Source of the DNA: Edolisoma coerulescens
Lineage: Eukaryota > Chordata > Aves > Passeriformes > Campephagidae
Reading direction: 5' to 3'
Length of the DNA: 64,000 nt
Assembly (NCBI GenBank): GCA_013397115.1
Contig: VWZW01000843.1
Span: 310,001-374,000 of the forward strand
Below the pieces are notes generated by a model that was not told where the DNA came from, did not search any database, and saw only the letters and a program-made list of their open reading frames with translations. Below are positions 48,116 through 58,200 of this stretch, piece by piece (the first letter of the stretch is position 1; each line of letters starts with the position of its first letter). The position numbers and the translations under genes were made by a program.

Positions 48116-50710
48116 GAAGTGTGAACAAGGGCCTTCTTGAACTGGAATGATCAAACTGTTACTGGGGACCATATTTTAAGCTGGACTTCAAATGATGCAA
48201 TATTATGTAAAAGAACCATGTAGCAACAACTTACAGAACTTTGCCTCAGTGTTCATGGTTCAGAATCATACTTCTGTCTACCCAGTTGCAGTAAGAATTG
48301 TGTAAGTGCCAGTACACTCTTGCTCCTGGTGTGTGCCTCTGTCTCGCAGTCATACACAAGCCTTGTGTTTGTATTGCGTCATACACTGTACTGATGAATC
48401 TTCACCACAGAATAGATCAGTTAAATACTCAGAGGTCAGACCCCTTAGGTAGGACGTGATTCCTATTATGGTAGAATGATAAACAGACACACTTCATTAC
48501 ATATAAACTTATCATTTTTGTAACAAAGAAACTTTTGAAGTAGCCAACAGCTTTTGTAAATGGCATTGGGTGTTTGGAAGTAGACTTTTGCTTAAGGTCA
48601 AACAAATACATTATTATACAAAAAACTCTTCAGTATTAGGAAATGGCAAGTAAAAAGCTCAAGTCTTTGGGAAATCTGCAACATAATGTCCTTGGTTTGT
48701 TTTGGAAGTATGAGGTTTTTATCCTGAATTACTATAGGCTTGTAAGCCAGCTGTTTTATAGTTTTAAAATTTCAGATTCATCATAAAAACATTCCTGCAT
48801 CTACTGTACAGAGCACATTTTTAACAGTACAGCACCCAGGGAGGAACTGTCTTGGTCTACTCTCTCTCATGAATTGCAAATGTCAAGGATTTTTGGTATG
48901 TTTGTAAGTCTTGAAAAATCTACAGCTTTGAATTTACATTTGTGTATGGCTGTGTCACGGTAAGCAGACAGACTGCTGATGCCAGGACTCATGGTTATTT
49001 TTGAAACAAAATGTGAAGGTGAAGAGGTGTGCTTAGTGTGTAGCTTGAGCTGAATGTCCAAAAGGCAATGTAGAATAGGATTCCGGCACTGTCATGAGTA
49101 CACTTGCAAATGAGAATGTATGTTTACACAGGGAAAGCTCATAAATTGTGTGATGGCTAACACCACATAGCTCAAAACAAATGAGAGGAAAATCCAAGTG
49201 TTTGTGAAATCCCTCCTTACTGCAAGTATATACTACCTACCAGAATATATGGATGCACCTTCTTAGTATGCTGTAGCCATATAAATTCATGTAAAGCTTA
49301 AGTTTCAACTCAAAACCAGGGTTTCTAACATTTTTTATTTGAAGAAATATATGCATGTATAGAATTTGTAAAATTCCAGCAAAAAATGTAGTGCCGGTGT
49401 TTATCTGGTAAGTTCCCTGTGCCAGTCAAGCATACCAAGGCAGAAAGGGGCTGTAGAATTGTAAAGGTATTTTCAGTACCCCAGGTGAGACAACAGGAGG
49501 ATGAGTAACACAATGTGAAGGACAGCCAAGTTTGTTTTCAGAGGATCCTCTCAGAAATCAAATCCATCCTGGGCAGTGGAACAGTTCAAAAGTCGTGTTT
49601 GACTTTTTGCCATGGCCAGGTTTTATCCCTCTGCCTTGGACAGCCTACCTGACTCTCCAGGTGATCTGCCTTTCTGTTCTGCATCAGTCTCACTAGTATT
49701 TAGTGAAAATACTGTTTACTTGTTTATCTGTCCAGCTTAGATATTTCTGTGGCTGACACTTCTACGCACCTCCCCTCCTCTTTTACTTTTCCTCTTCCTT
49801 GGGCCTCAGATATGTAAAAGTTAATTGTGTAAGCAGTGAACTTCAGCATATTTCTTACAGCTTCACATTAGCATGGTTTGGTCTTGAATAATTTTTCTGG
49901 AACACGGTATGTTAACCAGATCTTGTAGCCATGGGCAAGACCAAACCTGGTTGGACTTCTATTAAATCTACAGCTGATGAGGCAAAATTTGTGAATGTAA
50001 AAAGTCCCTTCATAAACAAACAAACAAAAAAATTACAAATGCCTCAGTCTCTAAATGGAAACTGAAGTTGTTATCCATGCATGAAATGGCATTAAGAAAG
50101 CAGAGTATTATGGCATTCACTTAACATTCTCAGCCTGGAATTTGGCCATTCATTATTGCACTCAGATGTCAAAGCTTCCCTTGTCTTAAGACCCATTACA
50201 AGCCTTTAAACATATTCTGAACGTGCAGATAATCCATGAGTTGAGATTTGGGCAATAACTTCAATCCCCTAAAAATAATTGCTAAATTTGTGGTGCTGAA
50301 ACTCCTGACTGGTAGTTACAAGCTCTTATCTCCCTTGTAAATAGAAATGTCCTTCTGCCTTTTCATGCTGATTTTTAAATCACTTCTATTCAAGAGCAGT
50401 GAATAACACAGTCTGCATGCATTTTTACATGAACCACATGGGAGTGACTGGATTTGACCCAGCCAGCTGGCTGGCAGCTTGGTGTTGGACATTGTCAGAC
50501 TAAAAGGATACTCTGTAGCTGAAGTTCATGCTCAGCTCAAGATGAGTAAAAGACTTGAACAGAGTGAAACAAAATCCTTATGCTTATTTTCCTTTTCAAC
50601 CTATTTTTTAGAGTTGAATTCTGTTGAAAAAGTGGGTTTAGTGATGATCTGGAAAGGTAAAGGATATGTGATGAAACTTTTTGAAAAATAAAATTGCAGA
50701 CTTCTGCGAC
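48116..50710 (+). other. OSBPL8: OSBPL8 3' untranslated region (minimum extent)
   Basis: Non-coding AT-rich sequence follows the OSBPL8 stop without splice signals of note and runs to a canonical poly(A) signal at 50687-50692. Mammalian OSBPL8 also has a multi-kilobase 3' UTR (from memory). Transcripts may extend further, since T-rich UTR-like sequence continues to about 51800. Confidence 0.65.
50687..50692 (+). terminator. AATAAA poly(A) signal, candidate OSBPL8 3' end
   Basis: Canonical AATAAA in the context TTGAAAAATAAAATTGC, about 2.57 kb after the stop codon. It is the clearest signal I saw before the BBS10 CpG island. Use in vivo is inferred. Confidence 0.55.
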
Positions 50711-51999
50711 ACTGTATGATTAGATAAATTCCGAAAAGTACAGTGAAAACCTAGTAATTCTGACTTTGCTGGGGTTTGTATGATGTTCCCTCCTTTGAAC
50801 AGAACAAAGAAACTTCTTCCCGAATTTTTACTGTACAGTTGGTCACAGACGTGTATGGATCGTTTTCGTTAGTGCGTCACCATTGTCCTCTTTAGCCATG
50901 ATGTACAGCAGATCTTGACTACTACCTGCTTAAGACTGAGCTGTGCACATATATAAAAATTGTACAGTTTGCAGATGTTTGAGGGCTGTGGCCTTCTACT
51001 AGTTTTTAAAGTTTATAACGGCACGTTTTCACATTTGATTTCCAAATCCTGTTTTGTCTGGGTTGTTTTTCTTGTACAGGAAATATCTGCAGAATTTATT
51101 GCCATGTGGTTTTGTTGGGTTGGTTTGTTTGTTTTCAGATGCACTCTAAGCCTTTAATTTGCCATTTAGGTACAGGTTGCCTAATTGGGTACAGACGACC
51201 TAAGCTAGGAAAAAGTAATATGCCATGTGAAATGCAACAAATATCATTTTCAACAGTAGATGATGTTTCTTGAATTTCACGTGTTGATTGCTTTTAAATA
51301 GTTGATATTACTTGATGAGGGTATATAGCCCGGTTGTCGTGTCCTTCCTTCCCCTTGTGAAATTTCACGAATTATTTGAAAGGTTGTCCTGTAAAATGTA
51401 ATGGTTGTGGTTTCTTCTTTTTTGTTTGTTGTTTGCTGCCCTTCTGTGCCTTTGGCTTTTTTTTTTTTTTTTTTGCTAGACTCATGTTTATGAAACAGAC
51501 GTGTAATTCAATGTTTCTTGAAGGCTGTTATTTTTGGCAATTACCAGTGCTTGTGTAAATAATGTGTAACAAAAATTCTGTACATCTCTTAAGTTTTAAT
51601 TATTTTTATTTCAAGAGTACCCGCAAATCACAGAAAATTTAGCAGATATTCAAGTATTGTAAACAGTGCCTTCTTGATGGGTTTCTATGCTGTTCTGAGA
51701 CATGTAAAGATTTGTCAGATTTGTGCCATCTGTAATATCAGGCATTTTGTGAGGGCTCTTGTGTTTGAGAACTGATGTTCCTGCTTAGTCGGACTCTGGA
51801 GGGGGGGGAAATCAGCACTTAAAACATTACATTATTCCCTCTTTCTGGCTGGTGAGCCGAGAATGGAGGATTGTGGATGTTTACAGTGAAGCTGCACTAC
51901 TTTGTGGTAATACAGACATAGTTCGAACGTTGGAAATTCAGGGCGAGATTATTTGGGTTTTTTCTCCTTTATGCCCTACCCCGGCCTTTCGCTCTGCCA
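50711..51999. other. Stretch between OSBPL8 3' UTR and BBS10 promoter
   Basis: AT-rich with an 18-T run at 51457-51474. No gene is recognised, and it may be extended OSBPL8 3' UTR. GC content rises sharply near 51970 as the CpG island begins. Confidence 0.6.
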
Positions 52000-52800
52000 A
52001 GCGGGAAAATCAGCCCTCAGGACACAGCGCCCGCTTCCCCGTCCCCTGTGTCCCGCCGTGTCCGCCACCCGGGCTCACCGCTTTGTGTGAAGGATCTGAA
52101 CCGTTACGGGCCGACTCCAATAAAGATGTGTCGCTCCTCCGCGTCTCTGGGCTCTGTGCGCCGCTCCCCGGCCCCGCTCCCTCTCCCGCGCCTGAGTCCC
52201 TGCAGCCCGGCTCCCGCTCCCCGCGTACCCCCGTCCCGCCCCTCCGCCCCTGCCCGGGCGCGGCCGTGACGCGCGGCGGGCGGAAGGGGCGGCCNNNNNN
52301 NNNNNNNNNNNNNNNNNNNNNNNNNNNNNNNNNNNNNNNNNNNNNNNNNNNNNNNNNNNNNNNNNNNNNNNNNNNNNNNNNNNNNNNNNNNNNNNNNNNN
52401 NNNNNNNNNNNNNNNNNNNNNNNNNNNNNNNNNNNNNNNNNNNNNNNNNNNNNNNNNNNNNNNNNNNNNNNNNNNNNNNNNNNNNNNNNNNNNNNNNNNN
52501 NNNNNNNNNNNNNNNNNNNNNNNNNNNNNNNNNNNNNNNNNNNNNNNNNAGCTGTGCCGCCGCTGCGCCCCGGCCGCCGCCGCCCGCCCGCAGGTGCTGC
52601 GGCTCCTCGGCCGGCGGTTCGCGGAGCTGCACGCCGCCGTGCCCGGCCTGCCCCTGGCGAGCTCCAGGGTCCTGCCCGGCATCGTCCTCCGCAGGGACTT
52701 CGCTGCTTACTGCCCGGCAGACGGGGAGCTGCGGGCCCTTCTCGTCACCGAGCCCCTGCGGCGCGCCCTGACGGCCACCGGCGTCGAGTTTGTTGTAGAC
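52000..52800 (+). promoter_or_regulatory. BBS10: CpG-island promoter of BBS10 (interrupted by an assembly gap)
   Basis: GC content and CpG density jump from about 52000 and stay high across the gap to about 52790. GC boxes include CCGCCC and CCGCCCC types at about 52233-52250 and GGGGCGGCC at 52286-52294. A CRE-like TGACGCG lies at 52267-52273. No TATA box is evident. The island sits just upstream of and inside the 5' part of the BBS10 coding sequence, so it is the likely promoter. The transcription start is probably in or next to the gap. Confidence 0.75.
52295..52549. other. Assembly gap (255 N)
   Basis: A run of 255 N within the GC-rich BBS10 promoter and 5' coding region. It removes BBS10 exon 1, its intron and the start of exon 2. 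Any open frame spanning it is an artefact. Confidence 0.99.
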
Positions 52801-54018
52801 TCTGAGGATCAGTATCAGGCTTCCCTGCGCTGGATCTCTAGGAGGACAGAAACCTTAATAAAACGCTTGCAGAGCAACAACATTAAGCTGTTACTGTCGA
52901 GTGTGAAGCAAGAAGAAGTAGTTATCTACTATGCCAAATTATATGGTGTGTCTGTGGTAGAGTGCTTATCGTCAGAAGAAATGGCCCTTATCAGTGAAAT
53001 CACCGGCGTCTCCCCTTACGCACCTTTCGGTGATAACATGGACAGAGAAATAACCGAAACTGCAGTGGTGACGTTTTGCCAGCCCTTGCTGCTCGTCTCC
53101 AAGAGATGTGTCCATGTTGGCTTCAGCAGTGTGTGTGCCTTCCAGCCCCATTGCCTGGTCCTTTGTGGGCCGGTCGATGGCGTTAATGAGCAGCATGCTG
53201 CTGCTTTACAGGAGGCGTTCACAATGCTGCAGCAAGTGTTTAAAACACTTGATCAGAGGGAGGAATGGAAAGCAGAAGGTGAAAGCCGGAGCAAAGTCTC
53301 AGATGTTTGCACTTGGCATTCTTCAGCTACTCAGAGACAACTGGTAATAGAAAATACTTGTAATAGTAACCAGGTTTCTGAATGTCAGCTGAAAACACTT
53401 AGTAATGAAACAGAGACAAAAATGTTAGACCCTGATAAAAGTGATCTGCTGGTCCGCAGTCAAAAGAACCACAGCACTGCTGTGTTAGTGGCACATAACA
53501 CCGATACAGTCACTGTGTGTGAGTGCCTGGATGCTGGCAAAGGTCTAGAGAAAACATGTTGCCATGTAGTTCCATTTAAACAGGAGGAGAGTTGTGTAGG
53601 TATTGCACAGGATTACTCCAGCTCCCTCATAGAAGCAGGATCCGTTTTGCCAGTAGGAGGTTACTTTGAAATCCTGTTACATTATTATATTCAGGACTAT
53701 GCAAAACAGTGTCAGCAGTCAGAGGTAACTGTTGTATCTAACGTGGTTGCTGATGCTTTGCTAAGTATTCCCAAGGCCTTGTACAGGAGGGCAGAACAAG
53801 ATGGCTTTACCAAATTCTATCTTGAAGTCATTAATTCACTCCAAAAAAATCAGCCACTGCCTGTAAATGATGAAGGTTTAGAGTCAGTGTATTGCAAATA
53901 CCAGTTAGTCATTTCAGTTCTTCATTGTGTTACAGAGCTTCTCTCCATAGACTTAATAATTGGTATTAGGCGACCACTCCAAAGAATTGAGGATTGTGAC
54001 TCAGAAGATGACTTTTGA
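52552..54018 (+). CDS. BBS10: BBS10, Bardet-Biedl syndrome 10 chaperonin-like protein, exon 2, 5' partial
   Basis: A continuous frame of 488 codons to TGA with no intron, as in the large second exon of human BBS10 (two exons, 723 residues, from memory). Matching blocks include SSVKQEEVVIYYAKLYGVSV, VVECLSSEEMALI, KRCVHVGFSSVCAFQPHCLV, LCGPVDGVNEQHAAALQEAF, GSVLPVGGYFEILLHYYIQD and the acidic end CDSEDDF (human ...QDSEDEL). The alignment starts near human residue 195, so the N-terminal equatorial part with the nucleotide site is in the gap. BBS10 is a vertebrate group II chaperonin-like protein. With BBS6 (MKKS), BBS12 and CCT subunits it helps assemble the BBSome for ciliary traffic. The GTG at 52594 is not a start: the frame is open and homologous upstream to 52552. 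The Ser/Thr-rich insert between the apical part and the C-terminal part is poorly conserved, as expected. Confidence 0.96.
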   Translation: MCRRCAPAAAARPQVLRLLGRRFAELHAAVPGLPLASSRVLPGIVLRRDFAAYCPADGELRALLVTEPLRRALTATGVEFVVDSEDQYQASLRWISRRTETLIKRLQSNNIKLLLSSVKQEEVVIYYAKLYGVSVVECLSSEEMALISEITGVSPYAPFGDNMDREITETAVVTFCQPLLLVSKRCVHVGFSSVCAFQPHCLVLCGPVDGVNEQHAAALQEAFTMLQQVFKTLDQREEWKAEGESRSKVSDVCTWHSSATQRQLVIENTCNSNQVSECQLKTLSNETETKMLDPDKSDLLVRSQKNHSTAVLVAHNTDTVTVCECLDAGKGLEKTCCHVVPFKQEESCVGIAQDYSSSLIEAGSVLPVGGYFEILLHYYIQDYAKQCQQSEVTVVSNVVADALLSIPKALYRRAEQDGFTKFYLEVINSLQKNQPLPVNDEGLESVYCKYQLVISVLHCVTELLSIDLIIGIRRPLQRIEDCDSEDDF

Positions 54019-54025
54019 AATCATT

Positions 54026-54031
54026 AATAAA
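54026..54031 (+). terminator. BBS10: AATAAA poly(A) signal directly after the BBS10 stop
   Basis: The signal begins 8 nt after TGA (54016-54018), and a T/GT-rich stretch follows at about 54036-54070 (TTTTGATTACGTGTTGTTTT). Further AATAAA copies at 54459-54464, 55122-55127 and 55885-55890 could serve as distal sites. Confidence 0.7.
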
Positions 54032-55211
54032 GAATGATTTTGATTACGTGTTGTTTTCTTGTGTCTTGTTGTCAAATGGACATGTCTCAAAATTCAATGC
54101 TAGAGACTAAAAGATGTCTTTTAGACCTAATGTGCTTCTTCTCTTAGAAGAAAAAGGCTAACCAGCTGAGACTGTGGAAAACTGGGTTGTAAACAACATG
54201 AACTTGACATTTTGAGCTTGAGGAAGTGTAGCCGATTTCCACTGCAGAAGATGTGCAGTGCAGTCTCCATCCTCATGCTGAGGATCCTGTGTACATTCAA
54301 GCCAAGGGTGGACTGAGTGTTTTCACAAACTAGATGTGATTAGTTTTCTTGGCATGTTAAAAGTTGCTAGTATGATACGAGCCACTGAACTTGCAAGTTA
54401 CAAACCAAGGGGTGGATTTTTTAGCCTTCATAATTAGCCAGATTAAATGTTTTTTTAAAATAAAAATATTTTGTATACATCGTGGTTTTGAATATAGAGG
54501 GAAAAACATAACTGTTGTTAGCCTGTTCAGCACTGGGGCAGGCAGCAGTAAGCCACTGTGGTGTATCCCAATGAAGAATTTTCTGATAGGAGATGCAGCA
54601 TTTTTATCTTCCATTGAGTTCATTTCAGTTGAACTAGAAGACTGAGGAATAATTTGACTTTACAGCAGTTTCTCTGGTAAATTAGTTTATGTGACATTGC
54701 TTAGTGCAACTATTAATTTTAACTACCATGGGTTGAGTTGTGGTCCTGCTATAAAAGGCTGTGTACTTATGGGAGAAGTTGACCCAGGCCTAATGCAGTT
54801 CTGTGTGAAAAACCTGAGACCATTCAGATTTTGATCATTAGGGATTTTATTCTGGGTTTGTTCTTTGGTTGGTTCTGGTTTTTCCCAAGTTTTTTTCCCC
54901 CCAGGATTTTCACCCTAATAATATGTGCTTTAAGCCCAGTACCACCTGCATGTGTACCTCCCTCTCTGCTGGGTCCTAAAAACTACAGGTTTGATGGAGG
55001 AGGTTTTTGAGTAACTTGACCAGCTGCAGCTGATAATAGTATTAAATTGGTTCTCTGTACATTTGCCAGGGTTGCATAATTCTGAGAGTAATGGCATTTA
55101 TTTTTTTTAAATCTACCATTAAATAAAATTAAATGGGGCTGTTTAAAACCATAGGCATAAATCATATTTACCTGCTATACCTGAGATGATTACAACTAAA
55201 AAAGAGATCTT

Positions 55212-55224
55212 CCCCCCCCCCCCN
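55212..55224. repeat. C12 homopolymer with an ambiguous base
   Basis: Twelve C residues followed by a single N at 55224: a sequencing or assembly ambiguity in a homopolymer. Confidence 0.95.
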
Positions 55225-58200
55225 TTTCTTTGTAAGACTCAAACTACCAAAGTTCTTTCAGGTGTTTTGTCAGCAGTGCTTTGTTTGACTACAACTTTCC
55301 ATTGAAATTTTACGTGTATTCCTGGTAATATAAAACATTGTAATAATTATTTTCCTGACTAATACACTCTTACAGACATCTGCATATGAATAATAGTGAG
55401 ACTCGGGGCTCACTAGAGTGATTTCTTTAATAAAGAACTAAGGACAGTAGTTCTTTTTGTTAGAATCTTTTGGCAGGTGCGGAGGTGGGGGAGAATTAAA
55501 CAGGGAGGAAAGAGAATCCCATTCTTGTTGCTAGCATGTGCTCTTGGAAGCTGCTTAATGTGACAGGTCCAGTATGAGCCTCTGTTGTGGAAGGTTTCGG
55601 AGCTGTGTGCCCTGCTCTGCCTGGGTGGCATCGGGAGCTCCCACTAGCCCTGGCACTTCAGCAGGCACTGCACTTTAATGTTGTAATGAAGTGATGAGAC
55701 AGTTTTGCTCTTGCACAAGTTTCTGCAATACTCTCTTCAAATCACTGGCCAACTTGCTGGCCAAAGATGAGTGATTTGCTCTGTGGTACTCTTAGCAACT
55801 GTGGCTTAGAACACGTGAAGCCTTCTGGCAGTGGGGGATGTCTTTAGAAGCAAGCTTTTGTATTCCTAATCAAGGTGCTGTCTAAATAAAGAGAATATTG
55901 TGTCATTTCACATTACTTTATACCATTCGCACATCTGGTTACTTTCAAATTTACTGCAGTTTCTTTGAAAGGTTAAAAATATTTTGTTACATGAATGGCC
56001 TTCTGGTCGTTTGATTTAAATTGTGTCACTCTTACTGAGAAGAAAGTCCAGAAATTTTATCATATATAGAACTCTTATTTTGCATGCCAGAGATACAAAG
56101 AAGAATTAAAAACTGGCAGTTACATAAAACTTCTTTTTTCTGACCTATTTCTGGTGAAACCTCGTGAGTCTGAAGATTCATTGGGGCAGGAACTATATTT
56201 CTTTGGCTTCTCTGTCCTTTTATATTTTATGAATGATCAGTTTTCCATCTTGAACTACTGTTTCCCTGTTCTGTCTACAGAACTGGAAACATGGCAGGCT
56301 TTTCCCTTGGAGAGGAATGTCCCTTCTTTGTCCTGGTCTGCAGAAGTGGATGCTTATTCAGGATATGGCTGTTTGGTTCCAGTCCTAGAGTCTAAGCTCA
56401 TTACAAGATGTGCACCAGCTCAATGAATCAAAAAAAAAACCAAAAAAACCCAGGCATTAACTTAGTCTTTGGAGAGAACAGATTTACTGCTCATTCAGCT
56501 CTTCCTTATCCTTAGGAGTCTTCTCCAATAATCAGCCTGGAAGTGTAAACAGGACCTAATCTTAGAAAATATTTTGGGTTCCCTGGTATCCCATCTACCC
56601 TTTAAGAGAAAGGCTGTCTGTAGCCCTGAGAAGCAGCTCAGTCTGTGTTCTGGGCTCTGGCTCAGGTGCTGTCACTGCCATTTCTGCTCTGCTGATGTTT
56701 CTGACCTGCTTCAGCAGCTGCCCCCCACTGCAGAGGCTGCTTGGGCTGTTACTGTTGCTGAGTACCTAAGCCTTAGGTGTGCAATTATTCATGACATCTC
56801 ACAGCTATCCCGAATTTTAAAGCTGTCTCGAGCTGTAGCTTGCCCTTTGGCAGGGGGACAAGTGATCTCTTGACACAGTGACAGGGACCAAAGAGGTTAC
56901 CTGGGACGGCTTGGGAAAATGTTTTTGCTCACTCAAAACCACAGGGAGCGGTGTGTTGGGGCATTCACTGGGGTTGTAACAGCCTATGGGTATTTCTTCT
57001 TGCACCGTTTTACAGAGATTATTTCTATTTTGCACATTTATTCTATTATTTTTATATTTCTAAATATGGGTTGGCCTCCATGCAAAGTGAAAGTCAGGTA
57101 CACATGGACACGTGTTTCAACTCATATCCAGTCTTTAAATACGATGTGAATTTCAGGGATACTGATGCCAATAGCCTAAGATTAAAAGAATGGCTTTTAA
57201 AAAATCTTGATGTTTAACTCTCCTTTCTGCAGTCCTTAGTAAGCTTACATTCTGCCCCCCACATGAAATTCATCAGAATATTTCAAAGGCATTCACCCCA
57301 TGCACCTACAAGGAGTGCAACTACAAAGAGTGTAGGTGTATTTTAAGCAAGGTAGTCCTATTTGTCAGGTAGCAGATTCGCATATACGGGCAGGTAGTTT
57401 CTTTTTTTTCTTAAACTTTAAAAACCCCAATTTTAATATATGTGTCTATTAATGTGCATGACACTAGGTTGAAACTGCCTCCTGCATGCAGTTCTTGAGA
57501 ATAGGAATAATCTATTTATATGACAGGAACACACTTGTTTTATTTAATTTGTGTGGGGCTCGAGTCTGAACAGATTTGCAGGCGCTGGGACCACGCTGAG
57601 ACAGCCTCCATTCCCCAGCTCTCCTGGAGCCGTGTCCCCGTTGCTGACCCCCCAGCTCCTCCTGCTCAGCACCTTCCCTGGCCCTGCTCGCAGCTCTCCA
57701 TGACACCAGCTCCCTGGTTACCAAATAGGTATTGCTTAACTGCTTTAGTGGAAGTTATGCAACCTGAGTGTGGCCTTGCATTTTCATCCGTGCTCAGCTG
57801 ACCTTCAGCATTTTTGGCAGCTATACGGAGAGCATCGTTAAACAGGAGCCAGGCACAACAAAGAATATTATTCTGTTGTGCCACAAATCTCAGGCTGCTG
57901 AATCACGTTTGTAAGAGGGGATAGGAGAATGCAACAATTTGTTTAGGAACATAACTATATAGTGGCATATTTTATATTTTCTGTATATTTTATATGCAGA
58001 AAAATCATATTGTTTCTGTTGCTATCTCTAGAAGTCATCTTCCAGAGCCCAAAGGTAGGGGATTAATCATACCATGTGAGAAGATTAAGGAAGATTAAAT
58101 TCTTCACTTGCATATGTCTCCTGGACTTCACTAGAATTGCATTCATCTGTTCTAAATTTCCTTTTTTGTTACATGACAGATCTGCTATTAGTGGTAGAGA

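Noticed and set aside
52119..52124. AATAAA inside the CpG island as the end of OSBPL8
   Set aside because: It lies in GC-rich promoter sequence about 4 kb after the stop, with no UTR-like context. The signal at 50687 is far more plausible.
52104..52682. Minus-strand frames opposite BBS10 (185 and 192 codons)
   Set aside because: They also span the gap and are Arg/Ala/Gly-rich shadows of the CpG island, with no recognisable protein.
51852..52805. 317-codon open frame across the N gap
   Set aside because: A third of it is N, and it is in a different frame from the real BBS10 exon, which has clear homology. The rest is GC-rich promoter sequence that lacks stops by composition.
57560..57720. 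Possible first exon of NAP1L1 or another gene
   Set aside because: The GC-rich patch is short, lacks CpG-island density and encodes nothing like the acidic NAP1 proteins.
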